Notes under the pieces: model-generated | Told to the model about the DNA's origin: nothing | What the model saw: only the letters and a program-made list of their open reading frames with translations | Databases searched by the model: none | Shown here: one piece after another, positions 33,333 through 43,372 of the stretch | Layout: every line of letters starts with the position of its first letter | How positions within the stretch are numbered: position 1 is the stretch's first letter | From: Deinococcus humi | Lineage (GTDB): Bacteria > Deinococcota > Deinococci > Deinococcales > Deinococcaceae | DNA: 64,000 bases | Direction: 5' to 3' | Assembly (NCBI RefSeq): GCF_014201875.1 | Contig: NZ_JACHFL010000006.1 | Span: 218,092-282,091 of the forward strand | Translations under genes and position numbers: made by a program

Positions 33333-34553
33333 TCACGCTTCGTCCTGAGGAGTGGCTCGCCGGGAAGTCCGTGACCATATGCCCGCCATTCGCGCCGGGC
33401 GGCCTTCCGCCGCAGCGACACCGAGAAAGGTCATAAGCACCAGGGCGCCCAAGCCGAGCGACGTCGTCAGGCCGGCCGCTGCGGCAAAGCCCAAAAGCGC
33501 CAAGACCCCCAGACCCAGGAGATGTGAGACGGGCAGCTGCCCGTTTGCAGTTCGTTTGAACAACGCATTGCCGATCAAGAACACGCCTGCGCCGCCCACC
33601 ACGGCCACCGCCTCATGCATCCCCGCCGGATCAAGCGGATGCGCGAGGATCAGCTCGTCGCCCACGGCGGAAAGCACGATGCCTGCCACGATGGGAACAT
33701 GCAAATACGTGTACGCGAAACGTGCGAGGCGGCCCGGGTCGTCTGAATCCCGGATGGTCTTGGCCACCACTTCTGCGTTCACGACAAAGTAGGTCCACCA
33801 CATCGCCGCACTCAGGCTGAAGGTCAGGCCAAGGGCCAATGCGGACACCCCACTCCACACACCGTCAGCGAACGTCTTTCCCGTCACGAGAATGCCTTCC
33901 CCAAGAGCGATGATCACGAACAGGCCTGCCCGCTCGGCCATGTGTTCGCCGCTCACGGCCCATTCACGCGTGCGGGTCGGACCCAGGCGCGGCAAAGCGT
34001 AACCTGCAGCGGGACCAACGTAGTCAATGGCCAGCGCCCCGAGCCACCAAGCCAGCCGGGTGTCTGCAGACGAGAACGCCCCGATCAGCCAGAGCACACC
34101 ACCGAAGGCGAGCCACACGGTGATGCGCGTGAAATTGCGCCGTTGTGTCCCGTCCGCGGACATGGCCCACCAGGCGAAGAGGCTGCGGCCCACCTGAAAT
34201 GTGACGAGCGCGGCCGCGAACACCACACCACGCTCGCCAAACGCTCCGGGCAGCGCGGCGGACATCAGCAGCCCAGTTACCATCAAGGCGATCAACATCA
34301 GCCGTACTGGAAAGTGGGCAGGATCCAGGAAGTTGGTGACCCAGGAGGTGTACACCCACGCCCACCAGACCGCCAAGAGCAGGACCGCAGTCTGGATCGC
34401 CCCCAGAACCGTGAAATGCTCGAGCAGAAAATGCGAGAGTTGGGTGATCGCGAAGACAAAGACCAGGTCAAAGAACAGTTCGAGGAAGGTGACGCGGTGT
34501 CCGCCCTCCTCGGCGTGATGGCGCATCAGGTGGGGCGAGACGACTGGCATCAT
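33333..34553 (-). CDS. Low-temperature-requirement A (LtrA)-family membrane protein, 406 aa
   Basis: A polytopic membrane protein with about 10-12 hydrophobic segments. It begins with the LtrA hallmark THxELFFDLVFVFAITQLSH-like sequence (VTFLELFFDLVFVFAITQLS) and has WWAWVYTSWVTNFLD and GERAGLFVIIALGEGIL-type segments (HMAERAGLFVIIALGEGIL). Length is right for the family. LtrA was first linked to growth at low temperature in Listeria, and its transport or enzymatic role is unresolved. It is a stand-alone gene between IS6 remnants, downstream of none. Confidence 0.9.
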   Translation of the reverse strand: MMPVVSPHLMRHHAEEGGHRVTFLELFFDLVFVFAITQLSHFLLEHFTVLGAIQTAVLLLAVWWAWVYTSWVTNFLDPAHFPVRLMLIALMVTGLLMSAALPGAFGERGVVFAAALVTFQVGRSLFAWWAMSADGTQRRNFTRITVWLAFGGVLWLIGAFSSADTRLAWWLGALAIDYVGPAAGYALPRLGPTRTREWAVSGEHMAERAGLFVIIALGEGILVTGKTFADGVWSGVSALALGLTFSLSAAMWWTYFVVNAEVVAKTIRDSDDPGRLARFAYTYLHVPIVAGIVLSAVGDELILAHPLDPAGMHEAVAVVGGAGVFLIGNALFKRTANGQLPVSHLLGLGVLALLGFAAAAGLTTSLGLGALVLMTFLGVAAAEGRPARMAGIWSRTSRRATPQDEA

Positions 34554-35111
34554 ATGGATCTCCGCTTAAGAGAAAGCATCAGGGCGTCGGCCGCCCCTGC
34601 CCGCGGGTGCCCAGAGCCATGACGCCACCGATGATCAGGGTTACCAGATCTACCGCCACGAAAACCCCAGGAAGCCACTAAATCCGGTGCCATGGACGCT
34701 GAGCGTTAGAGCTGGCAAGCCAGGCCCGGCTTGTGGAGTGATATTCATCCGTTTCTCCTCTTGAGGGGGACAGGGGCGACGAGTTGAGGCAACGCAGCAG
34801 TGGGGAGAGTGGGCTGGCGCTCAGGGCGATTCGCGGCACCCGGTGACAGCCAGCACTCGGTGCTCGGCAGAGCAATGCGGCAACTCACCGAAATTCCTCT
34901 CCGAACATCCGTATCGTGGAGGGTGAAGTTGCACTTGTCCAATACTTTCTGGTCGGGAGTGGATCACTCTAGCGGTGCTTGCCCTACATGCTGCCGTCAC
35001 CAGCGCTTTCCTCGATGGCTGACCTCCGAAAGGTCTCCATTCCTGACTAATTTCGCTGCCGTCGCCACGCTGCACAGCGCGGTAGCTGCCGTCTATCCGC
35101 ACGCCACTGAC
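34554..35111. other. No confident gene
   Basis: A minus-strand fragment near 34585-34665 (VAVDLVTLIIGGVMALGTRG, stop at 34578) looks like the end of a small membrane protein with its 5' part lost. The remainder up to the IS6 remnant has no coding support. Confidence 0.4.
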
Positions 35112-35897
35112 CGGTTGTGTTGCCTGAACGTGATTGGGGTAGCCTGACCCGCCGTGACCGATGCCAGGCCGTACCGCCACCGTTTTCCCATGACGATCCT
35201 CCAGCACCCCCAAAAAGCTGTACCACCCGCTGCCGCCGAGCTCCCGTGCTGTCCAAGCAGTGCTGCATCAGCGCTGCCCACAAGGTCAGCCACGAGACCC
35301 TCCGACAATGGTGTCCTACGTCCGGCTCTCTCTTCTCAGAAGACCTACGGCACTGAGAGGGGACGCCGGGGTTCCCGGTGGTCTCTGGATGAAGGCTGGA
35401 CGAGCGTCGATGGGGTTGGCCATTGGCTCTGAAGGGCTGTGGACGAGCCCGGATACCTCCCTGATCGTCTCCTCCAACGGCATCTCGCTACCGAGACAGC
35501 GAAGACCGTCCTGACCAGGCTGCTCGGGGAATCCATTCTCCCAGAGGTGATGCAGACCGACGGGCTCCGCAGCGACGGTTCGCAAGAGCCCAAGTCTGGG
35601 AGAGGGCGACCATCAGCTGCTCTCGACCGCCCGCTACACCATCACCCTGCAGGAACGCCAATCTCCACGGCGCCGTGTTCGACAACCGAGCGACGGAAAT
35701 GCGCTCAAGCATGCCTGAGCCTCCACGCCCAGGGCACCAATCACGATCATTCCCGCACCAGCGTCACTGCCGTCAACAGAAAAAGCAACCAAAATCAAGC
35801 CTTCCAGACGTGGTTGGCCGTCGCGGCAGGGGTAGTCGGAGGCTCAGGTCACCCCTGCCCTCAGCCTGCCGTGACCCCAGTTCAGGCCACACCACCG
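35112..35897 (+). mobile_element. IS6-family remnant, type B ends
   Basis: The left end reads CGGTTGTGTTGCCTGAACG and the right end GGCCACACCACCG, diverged forms of the GGTTGTGTTGCC-type terminus also seen at 58219 and 62876. Pieces of transposase appear in all three frames: MTDARPYRHRFPM at 35153, VSHETLRQW-like sequence near 35290, and RGSRWSLDEGWTSVDGVGHW near 35370. Many stops and frameshifts; inactive. Confidence 0.75.
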
Positions 35898-36197
35898 CTC
35901 CACCCTCAGCGTGTACGGGAGACTGGGCTCCGTCCCGGTGAATGCCAGGGCGGCGTCTTTGAGCATCTTGGTGGAGCAACAGCAGCTCAGATCTCAGTCT
36001 GCTCGCGGTGCAGCATCGCCTGCTCAATCTGACTGGTTCGTGACATTTTGCCGCTGTGTCAGGCCCCCAGAACACAGTGGTCTAAGATGGCTCCATATGC
36101 CGCCAGAGTTAAAGCCGTCCGCCGAAGGGTTGAGGGTTCAACACCCGGGTCTCCAGGTTCACAGCTGTGAGGCCGCGTGTTTTTGGACCGCAGGGTC

Positions 36198-37016
36198 ATG
36201 ACCGTCTATGGAGTCATCGGCGTCGGGGCCATCTCGGCAGCCATTGTGCGTGGACTCTGCCGGACAGACCAAGCTGATCCTCCTCCCACCGTGCTGCTGT
36301 CACCGCGCAACGCCCAGCTTGCCGCTGAGTTGGCTGAACATTTCCCCACTGTTCGGGTGGCCGAGAGTAACCAGCAGGTCGTCGATGGTGCGTCGGTGCT
36401 CCTCCTCTGTCTGCGCCCACAGGATGCCCCGCCCGTCCTCAGCGCCCTGACCTTCCGCCCAGGTCTGCCGGTGGTTAGTGTGATGGCAGGGTTCACGGTC
36501 CGTGCCCTGGCTGACCTTGTTGCGCCAGTGACTGACCTTGCCCGCAGCATCCCACTGCCTGCCGTGGAGCTTGGTGAGGGCGTCACGCCGGTGTTCCCAT
36601 CTTCTCCCGCAGCGATCACCCTGTTCGGTCAGCTGGGAACAGTCCTTGAGGTCCCAGACGAGCAAACCCTTGAAGCCCTGTCAGCGTCTACAGCGACAGT
36701 GGCCGCCATGCTGAAGTACATGGAAACCACCTCGGCATGGCTGGCCAGAAAAGGGGTGTCCGCACCTCTGGCCTCACGTTACGTGGCGGCAGTTTTCGCC
36801 GGGGTCCTGACCCCACTCCAGACAGCGGCGGCGGTGGACTTTAGAGCGCTTTCCCAAGACCACCAGACGCCGGGCGGGATCAACGAACAGTTCCTTGGCG
36901 TGCTGGAGCAGGCTGGGCTGTCCAGGGCGGTAGAGGGTGGGCTGAATCAGGTTCTGGAACGGCTTGATCCCTCCCAGAACCACGGATCAGCAGATGGAAA
37001 CCTCCCCGTCTCGTAG
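36198..37016 (+). CDS. NAD(P)-binding protein, pyrroline-5-carboxylate-reductase-like, 272 aa
   Basis: A Rossmann N-terminus, VYGVIGVGAISAAIVRGLC, gives the G-x-G-x-I-x-x-A-I pattern of ProC-type enzymes. Next come VLLCLRPQDAPPVLSAL and LARSIPLPAVELGEGVTPVF, equivalent to the R-x-M-P-N region that in true ProC binds substrate and product; here it is RSIPLPAV. The C-terminal helical dimer domain follows (ASTATVAAMLKYMETTSAWL). The altered substrate loop suggests a ProC-related oxidoreductase of another specificity. ATG 36198 is the likely start. Confidence 0.8.
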   Translation: MTVYGVIGVGAISAAIVRGLCRTDQADPPPTVLLSPRNAQLAAELAEHFPTVRVAESNQQVVDGASVLLLCLRPQDAPPVLSALTFRPGLPVVSVMAGFTVRALADLVAPVTDLARSIPLPAVELGEGVTPVFPSSPAAITLFGQLGTVLEVPDEQTLEALSASTATVAAMLKYMETTSAWLARKGVSAPLASRYVAAVFAGVLTPLQTAAAVDFRALSQDHQTPGGINEQFLGVLEQAGLSRAVEGGLNQVLERLDPSQNHGSADGNLPVS

Positions 37017-37563
37017 CACTGCTGTGCCCAACTCCAGCCCTCAGGAGTTGCGCCTCTGAATATCGCGGGCGCAGCATGCCAGACCATCAATCTTAACCTA
37101 CTGGCGTGGGGCGGTTTCTGCCATTCTCCGCTCTCCACATCTCAAAATCCCACGGTCCCAAGGCTATCGTCACGCCTTTCGGCATTTTCCCAGAGCGATC
37201 ATGCCTCCCCACTTTCGCCAGGCCAGTCTGGGATTTTCCCGCCAGGAGGTTTTTCTGATTGCGCAGGTGCAGAGTGAAAACCATGGCCTGTACCTTTGAG
37301 GACGCCCGAACGGGGCCTGGGTTCGGCTCACGCCCATCAGAGCTTCCAATCTAACCCGAACCGCTTGTTGGGCGCGGTTCAGAGGTACGATTTCTTTGCA
37401 ATCGAACTGGACTGACCAACGGGGGAAACTCAGGTGGGCTGAGGGGCGGTATACGGCAAAAACAGGTCCTGCACCGTGGCAGGCATTCTAGGCTTCAGGC
37501 ATTGTGTCGCCATCTTTCTGAACGAACTCTCGTGGGGGCCACAAGCCCCGTAAGGAGAAGGTC
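37017..37563. other. Intergenic region without a confident gene
   Basis: A minus-strand 63-codon frame (37093-37284) contains KGVTIALGPWDFEMWRAENG and could be a small gene or fragment, but it lacks a ribosome site. The right part is the leader of the substrate-binding-protein gene, which has AAGGAGAAGG just before its ATG. Confidence 0.4.
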
Positions 37564-39129
37564 ATGAACAAGACAGGCATGAGCAAATGGTTGCTGGCAG
37601 GACTCCTCATGGCGGGTCCCGCGTCCGCGAAAACCATAGTCTTTGGATTGAGTGGCGAGCCCATCAGCCTCGATCCCGCAGTAACCTCGGATGGAAACAC
37701 CGCCTACGTGCAGACCCAGATCTACAACAGCCTGATCAGCTTCAAGCCGGGCACCGTGGAACTGCAACCGGACCTGGCGCTGCGCTGGACGGTCAGCAAT
37801 GACAGCCTGACCTGGACCTTCTACCTGCGCCAGAACGTCAAGTTTCACGACGGTACGCCGCTGAATGCCGAAGCTGTGCGCATCAACTTCCTGCGCTGGT
37901 GGGACCCCAGCTTCGAACTCGGCGCGAAGAAACCGTTCCTGGGTTGGAAAAACAATATGGGTGGGTTCAAGGGCGAGGATGGTTCCCTGGTCAAGGATGT
38001 CAAGGTCCGCAACCCGTACGCCATCGATATCGTTCTGAACAAGCCGTATCCGGCTCTGGGTTCGGTGCTGGCCGATTCCGGGCTGTTCGGCATCGCCTCG
38101 CCCACCGCCATCAAGAAGAATCCGGCCCAGTACGGTACGCCAGCGGGGATTGCCGTCGGGACTGGCCCTTTCATGCTGAAGAAGTGGACCAGCGGCGTCA
38201 ATGTCGAGCTGACCCGCAACCCCAGCTACTTCCGCTCGGGGCTGCCGAAATCTGAGGCGCTGCTCTTCCGTTTCTTCAAGGATCCCAGCGGGCGCCTCAA
38301 TGAGCTGCTGACCGGCGGGGTGGACATTGCCACCGAGCTCCTGCCGGATCAGCTCAAGGCGGTGCAGAGCAACACCAGGTTGAATGCGGTCCTGCGTCCG
38401 GCGCTGAACCTGGGGTATCTAGGCCTCAACACCGACTACAAGCCACTGGCCGACGTGCGGGTCCGCACCGCAATTGCCAGCGCCCTGAACAAGAAAGCCA
38501 TTGTGGACAGCTTCTGGAACGGCCTGGGTACCACCGATGGCCACCTGTTGCCGCCGCCGCTGGCCAAGAACTACGCCAAGAGCGTGACCGATTATAAATT
38601 TGACCCGGCGGCGGCCAAGAAGATGCTGGCCGATGCGGGCTATCCCAACGGCTTCACGCTGGACCTGTGGTACATGCCAGTGTCACGTCCGTACTACCCC
38701 ACCCCCAAACCGATTGCCGAGGCGATGGCGGCTGATCTGAGCGCCATCGGCATCAAGGTCAACCTCAAGACCGAGGACTGGGCCAAGTATCTGGAAGACC
38801 GCCAGAACGGCAAGTTCCAGGCCTTCATGCTGGGCTATGTGTACGCCACCGACCCCGATAACGGCTACACCAACCTCTTCGCGCCCGGCTCGACCACCGA
38901 CATCAACTGGAACAGCCCGGAGGCCAACGCCGCGCTGGAAAGCGCGCGCAAGCTGCCCAACCCGGCCCAGCGCCTGCCCTTCTATCAGAAGGTGGACGAG
39001 ATCTTATTCAATGCCGCTGTGCGGATTCCCATCGTCCATTCGCGCCTGCTGGTGGCCAGCGGCGCCGGGGTCAAGGGCTGGATTCCCAGCCCCACCGGCT
39101 CCGAGAAGCTCGACACCGTCGAGAAGTAG
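37564..39129 (+). CDS. ABC transporter substrate-binding protein, peptide/nickel family 5, 521 aa
   Basis: A signal peptide (KWLLAGLLMAGPASAKT) is followed by the family-5 start VFGLSGEPISLDPAVTSDGN. Also seen are NDSLTWTFYLRQNVKFHDGTP, the signature of DppA/OppA-type proteins, VRTAIASALNKKAIVD, and the C-terminal lobe to PIVHSRLLVASG. Length is typical. It binds peptides or similar solutes outside the membrane for an ABC importer, but no permease or ATPase genes adjoin it, so it is an orphan receptor here. There is a strong ribosome site (AAGGAGAAGG) and a terminator after it. Confidence 0.92.
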   Translation: MNKTGMSKWLLAGLLMAGPASAKTIVFGLSGEPISLDPAVTSDGNTAYVQTQIYNSLISFKPGTVELQPDLALRWTVSNDSLTWTFYLRQNVKFHDGTPLNAEAVRINFLRWWDPSFELGAKKPFLGWKNNMGGFKGEDGSLVKDVKVRNPYAIDIVLNKPYPALGSVLADSGLFGIASPTAIKKNPAQYGTPAGIAVGTGPFMLKKWTSGVNVELTRNPSYFRSGLPKSEALLFRFFKDPSGRLNELLTGGVDIATELLPDQLKAVQSNTRLNAVLRPALNLGYLGLNTDYKPLADVRVRTAIASALNKKAIVDSFWNGLGTTDGHLLPPPLAKNYAKSVTDYKFDPAAAKKMLADAGYPNGFTLDLWYMPVSRPYYPTPKPIAEAMAADLSAIGIKVNLKTEDWAKYLEDRQNGKFQAFMLGYVYATDPDNGYTNLFAPGSTTDINWNSPEANAALESARKLPNPAQRLPFYQKVDEILFNAAVRIPIVHSRLLVASGAGVKGWIPSPTGSEKLDTVEK

Positions 39130-39166
39130 GCGGCAGGGCAGCGCAGTTCCTGCCTGTTTTAAAGCC

Positions 39167-39197
39167 GCCGCACCCACACATTTCGTGTGGGTGCGGC
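39167..39197 (+). terminator. Terminator after the substrate-binding-protein gene
   Basis: GCCGCACCCACAC pairs perfectly with GTGTGGGTGCGGC around a short loop (39167-39197), followed by a modest CTCTTTC. It is shared between this gene and the convergent oxidoreductase. Confidence 0.75.
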
Positions 39198-39300
39198 AGC
39201 TCTTTCAAGACGAGTTGATGGTCCTTGCTGTGTGACGGCTGTTGCGTGGCCCTGGGAGGTCTCCTCAAGCCGGCCTGGTCTCACCACTCCTTGTGCTGCA

Positions 39301-40278
39301 TTACAAGTCTACCCGTCGGCCCTCCCGCGCTGACTGCAAAAGAGCGTCCAGCACCCTGGCCTGCTGCACCGCGTCTTCAGGCGGATACAATGCCGTTTCC
39401 TCACCCCGCGCAACCCGCTGAAAGTGGGCGGCCATCAGCGCGTAGCCGTTGCCGGGGTCGATGGTCTGCCGCTCACCGTCTCGGGTCAGGATGAACCCAG
39501 GCTCATCACTAAAGAACGCCCGGTCCAGTTCCATCACCCCGCCCGTCCCCAGCACCTGCGAGCGGCCAATCCGTCCTCCGGACAGCCAGTCAAAGCCGCA
39601 ATCGATACTGGCCAGCGCCCCACTGCCGACATGGCTGTAATCCAGTACGGCGGACATGGAGACGTCCACACCGTCTGGCGTCCAGCGCGCCTGGGCGGTC
39701 ACGGCCCGGGGTTCACCCAGCAGCATCCGGGCCTCGTTGACTGGATAACAGCCGATGTCGTAGAGCGCGCCGCCCCCCAGCCCGGGTTGCAGGCGAATAT
39801 CCCCGGCGTTCCGCACGGTGAAACCGAAGGCCCCCCGGTACGCCCGGACCTCGCCGAGGTCACCGCCACGCACCGCGTCCTGCAGGGCGCGGTGCTGCGG
39901 CGTGAAGCGGTAGGCGAAGCCTTCCAGCAAGATCCGCCCGCTGGCCTCAGCCACATCGGCCAGCTCGCGCGCCTCCTGGGCATTCAGGGTCAGCGGTTTC
40001 TCGGTCAGCACATGCTTGCCCCCCTGGAGCGCCGCAGCACTCCAGGGCAGGTGCAAGGCGTTGGGCAGCGCGATATAAACCGCGTCCAGATCGGCGTCGA
40101 TGACGTCCTGGTAATCGCCAGTGGTGGGGATCTCCCAGTCATTGGCAAAGGTCTGCACGCGGGCCGACTGTGGCTCCCGTGCGCCGAGCATCGTGACCTC
40201 ACCTCCAGCGGTCCGAATGGCTGGAATGAAGGCCCGAGCGATGCGGGCCGCGCCAAGAATGCCCCAGCGAAAGGTCAT
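39301..40278 (-). CDS. Gfo/Idh/MocA-family oxidoreductase, 325 aa
   Basis: The N-terminal Rossmann start is [20 protein letters not shown]. Next come [20 protein letters not shown] and [17 protein letters not shown], in which E-K-P is the family signature and its Lys is catalytic. The C-terminal sheet domain includes [18 protein letters not shown], with the conserved D-x-G-x-Y/H segment. It is a NAD(P)-dependent oxidoreductase on a sugar or inositol-like substrate; specificity cannot be told. ATG 40278 is chosen because the frame extending to 40437 is not protein-like. Stands alone. Confidence 0.9.
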   Translation of the reverse strand: MTFRWGILGAARIARAFIPAIRTAGGEVTMLGAREPQSARVQTFANDWEIPTTGDYQDVIDADLDAVYIALPNALHLPWSAAALQGGKHVLTEKPLTLNAQEARELADVAEASGRILLEGFAYRFTPQHRALQDAVRGGDLGEVRAYRGAFGFTVRNAGDIRLQPGLGGGALYDIGCYPVNEARMLLGEPRAVTAQARWTPDGVDVSMSAVLDYSHVGSGALASIDCGFDWLSGGRIGRSQVLGTGGVMELDRAFFSDEPGFILTRDGERQTIDPGNGYALMAAHFQRVARGEETALYPPEDAVQQARVLDALLQSAREGRRVDL

Positions 40279-40433
40279 ACCCTCACCATAGCGCCCAGAG
40301 CAACGCAGGCTCTTCGGTCCGCTTCTGGTCAACCCTCTGGCCCGTCCGAATCGCGGAGTGTCCTGAACTGACCTGCAGAGCGTGGGGACGTCAAGAGCAA
40401 GAGAGCCTGGCAGCCGGGATACGGGGCAGAAGT

Positions 40434-40957
40434 TCAAATTCCAGCCGCCCCGAATGGTTCAGTCAAACCGCGGCCCCTTCCTGTGGGCCCTTCTGAGTCC
40501 GTTGGTGGAGCGCCGAGGCTGGGCATCAGCGCCTGGAATTCACGCCAAATGACAGGACTGCCCGAACCTTGAGGCAGCGCTGCCGCCCGCTCTTCCATGT
40601 CCCTGGGCCGCAGCATGCGCACGATCGTGCCCAGCACCAGCCAGCCGATCCCATCGGCCCATGAGCAGTCCAGCTTTCCTGATGGTGCAGGATGGGGGGG
40701 AGCCAAAGTGTTTATCGGGACATCAGTCCACCAGCTCCAGCCACGCCAGGCTGTAGAACGCGGCCCCAATGCGCTGGGTCAGGTCTCGCCGCGCCAGGCG
40801 CAACTCGAAGGCGGTCACATGCCGTGCCTGCTGTTCCCCAAGACCGAGAAGTAAGGCGCGCCCTGCTGCTCGCGCCGACCACCGTGCTGGACCTGAGCGT
40901 CTACGCGCCGACGTCGAGCTATTCCGTCCAGACGGACAGGCCGCACTAGGCCGCCGT
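40434..40957 (-). other. Decayed coding sequence
   Basis: The minus strand shows at least two gene fragments in different frames: LGEQQARHVTAFELRLARRD ending GAAFYSLAWLELVD at 40723, and a membrane-like WADGIGWLVLGTIVRMLRP at 40600-40690 continuing to 40434. Neither has a proper start. Together with 40958-41650 this is a row of broken small genes. Confidence 0.4.
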
Positions 40958-41232
40958 TCAGCTCATCCCATTCAAGTGTCGCCCGCCGCGCTCCATGGCC
41001 GTGCCGCAACGTGGACAGGGCCTCCAGCGCTTCAGAGCTGCCAGCGGTGGCGGCGATCACGCGGGCAACGCGGAGGTCTGTCTTTCTCGCCGTGCTGGCT
41101 TATGATCACGGCTGGGAGCTTTTTGCGCGAGAAGCAGGAGGTGGTGGTGGCCGCCATGCCGACATCCTGGCCGCCTGAGGCCTCAGCGCTGTAGGTGCAG
41201 GCCGGGCAGGTGAAGCGGTAGAGGGTGCCCAC
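40958..41232 (-). pseudogene. Small zinc-ribbon protein gene, frameshifted
   Basis: From a GTG at 41232 the frame reads TLYRFTCPACTYSAEASGG and later PPRCPRDRRHRWQL, then a stop at 41032. In another frame the expected end continues: LKRWRPCPRCGTAMERGG to a stop at 40958. One frameshift near 41035 separates the first C-x-x-C from the last. The GTG overlaps the stop of the upstream gene. The family (small deinococcal proteins with two C-x-x-C knuckles) has no known function to me. Confidence 0.6.
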
Positions 41233-41233
41233 C

Positions 41234-41640
41234 TCAGAGGTCCTGGGGCCAGATCCAGTCTCCAGGGACGATCTCGATGTCCTGGAGCTCGGCCAAGGTC
41301 CCGATGTCGTGGGGCTGCATGGCGAGGAAAGGGTTGTAACCGTTCCACATTCCGGCAAATGGCAGGACACGCTCGCAAGCCCGGATCTGCTGCCCATCTC
41401 GCGAGACCAGGAAGCACAGGGGCCAGGAGGGATGGCGCAGTTGCTGATGCTGGTGCTCGGGCGCGAGCGGCGGCATGACCTGAGCCGCCGCTCCCGGGGT
41501 GCACTCGACGAAAAAAGCCGTGGGGCGGGTCTCCGTGTCGAGCAGCTCGCAGTCAGGAAAATACAGGGAGGTCCGCAGAGTCGATGGCTACGTACCGTTT
41601 CGCGCTTCGCAATGGTGGGGTCTGGGGGGGGGCTGACGAT
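41234..41640 (-). pseudogene. Hypothetical gene, probably frameshifted
   Basis: The good frame reads LYFPDCELLDTETRPTAFFV, then SWPLCFLVSRDGQQIRACER and MWNGYNPFLAMQPHDIGTL, ending PGDWIWPQDL at 41234. It has no start codon until an internal ATG at 41476. Upstream in another frame is RYVAIDSADLPVF, which would join after a small indel near 41570. The protein looks like a complete small cytoplasmic domain of about 125 residues but I cannot name it. Confidence 0.5.
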
Positions 41641-41701
41641 CTTGCTGGGGTCACGACACGGATCGGCCCTCGCTGTCCGCTAAGGTTGCGATAATGAAGG
41701 G

Positions 41702-42442
41702 TTATGGGACAGGATGAAGGTCCTGACGCTGTTGCTGCTCCCTTTCCCCACGCACGCCGTTCGTTTCGAGCGGATAGATCCACAGTTTGACGGCCATGTT
41801 GCGCCGGTTTTCCTCCACCTGCGCCCGGAAGGCTTCATCGGCCGCCATCCGTGCTTCTACCCGCGCGATATCCGCGGCGGTCTGGGTCCGGTGTGCTCCA
41901 AACGCAGCCCTTACCGTCTCGCCATACGCTGCTGTAGGGACCACCAGGTCCGGCTCACCCAAAGCCGCGAGCGCCGCCTCGCTGAACACTGTCCCCAGCA
42001 GGACCGGCCGCTCCTCAGAGGGAAGCTGCTGCATCGCCTGCACGACAGCCCAGGACATTGCATCATGGTCCGGGTGATACCCATGCTCCGGGTAGTACGT
42101 GTACACCCGCCAAGGACGCAGCTCCCGCAGGGCCTCCAGCACCGGTCGGGCGAGGTCATCCGGGTTCTCGAACTCCAACATGCGGTCCCGGAACCCCAGG
42201 AGCCGCAGGTCGTCAATGCCCAGCACCGCGCAGGCCTCGCGCAGTTCTGCTTCCCGGATGTCCGGCAGGGTCTCGCGGTTGGCGCGCAGGGGCTGGCCCA
42301 TGTTGCGCCCGGCCTCCCCGCGGGTGGCACACAGATACGTCACCGGCGTTCCTTCCGCGGCGTGCAAGGCCAGCAGGCCCCCCAGGGCAAAGGTCTCGTC
42401 GTCGGGGTGCGGAAACACCATCAAAATCGGCTGCTTGGACAT
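41702..42442 (-). CDS. bshB2: PIG-L/LmbE-family deacetylase, BshB2-like, 246 aa
   Basis: The metal site P-H-P-D-D-E is at residues 11-16 (MVFPHPDDETFALGG), with the second histidine set in YPEHGYHPDHDAMSWA near 124. TRGEAGRNMGQPLRANRETL and GIDDLRLLGFRDRMLEFENP closely match Bacillus BshB2 (YojG). Such enzymes remove acetyl from GlcNAc-malate in bacillithiol biosynthesis. The preceding gene is YojF-like, the partner found beside bshB2 in Bacillus, which strengthens the call. AGAGG lies ten bases before the ATG, nine bases after the yojF stop. Confidence 0.82.
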   Translation of the reverse strand: MSKQPILMVFPHPDDETFALGGLLALHAAEGTPVTYLCATRGEAGRNMGQPLRANRETLPDIREAELREACAVLGIDDLRLLGFRDRMLEFENPDDLARPVLEALRELRPWRVYTYYPEHGYHPDHDAMSWAVVQAMQQLPSEERPVLLGTVFSEAALAALGEPDLVVPTAAYGETVRAAFGAHRTQTAADIARVEARMAADEAFRAQVEENRRNMAVKLWIYPLETNGVRGEREQQQRQDLHPVP

Positions 42443-42451
42443 GCAGGACCT

Positions 42452-42802
42452 CTACGTGGGAAAGGGCGTCGGGCTAAGTTGCAAGGCGACCAGCAGGGCG
42501 CCGGCGTCATCATGGCCAGCAAGCAGCAGGCGATCATGCTCGTCCAGAAACCAGTCGGTCAGGCCTTCGGCATACACCCAGCCCGAAGGCAGTTTGAGCC
42601 CCGCGCGGTACGGTCCCGCGCCGGTGACGGTGCCCCGCTCGTAGCAGACCTGGACGTTGCGAATGAACGCGGCGACGGTCGGGACTTTCTTGTCATTCAG
42701 AGTGGCGTACGCGCCGGTGCCCGTTTCGAGGTGCAGGTACAGGTGCTGGCCAACTCGGCGGGAAAGCTCGGCTTGGACAGCGTCGCGGTCAATGACATTC
42801 AT
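42452..42802 (-). CDS. yojF: YojF/DUF1806-family protein, 116 aa
   Basis: The protein reads AELSRRVGQHLYLHLETGTG, AFIRNVQVCYERGTVTGAGP, YRAGLKLPSGWVYAEGLTDW and LAGHDDAGALLVALQLSPTP, the whole DUF1806 domain. In Bacillus yojF precedes yojG (bshB2), as here. Its biochemical role is unknown but it is presumed linked to bacillithiol or deacetylase function. ATG 42802 is taken as the start; an in-frame ATG at 42832 is possible. It is the first gene of a two-gene operon. Confidence 0.82.
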   Translation of the reverse strand: MNVIDRDAVQAELSRRVGQHLYLHLETGTGAYATLNDKKVPTVAAFIRNVQVCYERGTVTGAGPYRAGLKLPSGWVYAEGLTDWFLDEHDRLLLAGHDDAGALLVALQLSPTPFPT

Positions 42803-43372
42803 CAGGGTCCCCGGTTGTGGTGTGAGTCTCATTGTACGGGAAGCGGGAAACGGTCGGCGCACTCTCCAAGCGTATCCGGGCGGCAGGGTGGAAAGACGAG
42901 TGCCGGGAGGACTCCCCAACGCACCCATGCACCAACGAAAGACATGCACGATCGCCCCGAGTGCCTGAATCACTCCCGACTGGGCCAGCAAAGGAGCGGC
43001 ACCTAAGGGGGAAAAGCCTGCGCCAGCACGGTTTTCAGACGGCACCCCAACTGGAACCATGCCTGGAGTCATTCACTTGGTCCGTTCCTCAGTACGCTCC
43101 AGGTTGCCGGAGGCGTACAGCGGATCATGATGGTCCTTGAGCATGTTGATCAGCGCCGCTGGTGTTCCAGGTCGCGCCGCTAGGCGGCGGCATTCCGGCG
43201 GAGGTCAGGGCGGCATTCTCCTCTGGCGTGACCGTCATCTGGCGCAGGCCGGCAACGTCAGGTGATCGCATCGCGGTGCAGCAGCTTGAAAGCGGAGGGT
43301 GGCCCCGCCTCAGAAAAGCGGTCCAGGCGCATCCACAACCGATCCCCAGGTTTTGGTGGGTGGTTCGATATG
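42803..43372. other. No confident gene
   Basis: Leader region of yojF followed by short frames. From 43140 the top strand has scattered coding-like pieces that probably belong to the receiver-like remnant that follows. Confidence 0.35.

Noticed and set aside
33071..33436. 121-codon plus-strand ORF
   Set aside because: It begins in an IS6 tail and ends antisense to the LtrA gene; not protein-like.
36100..36170. tRNA-like T-arm sequence GGGTTCAACACCC with acceptor-like flank
   Set aside because: No complete cloverleaf could be built: no matching acceptor stem, anticodon arm or D-arm at proper spacing.
41714..43006. 430-codon open frame on the plus strand
   Set aside because: It is the antisense shadow of bshB2 and yojF; composition is not protein-like and it lacks any family signature.
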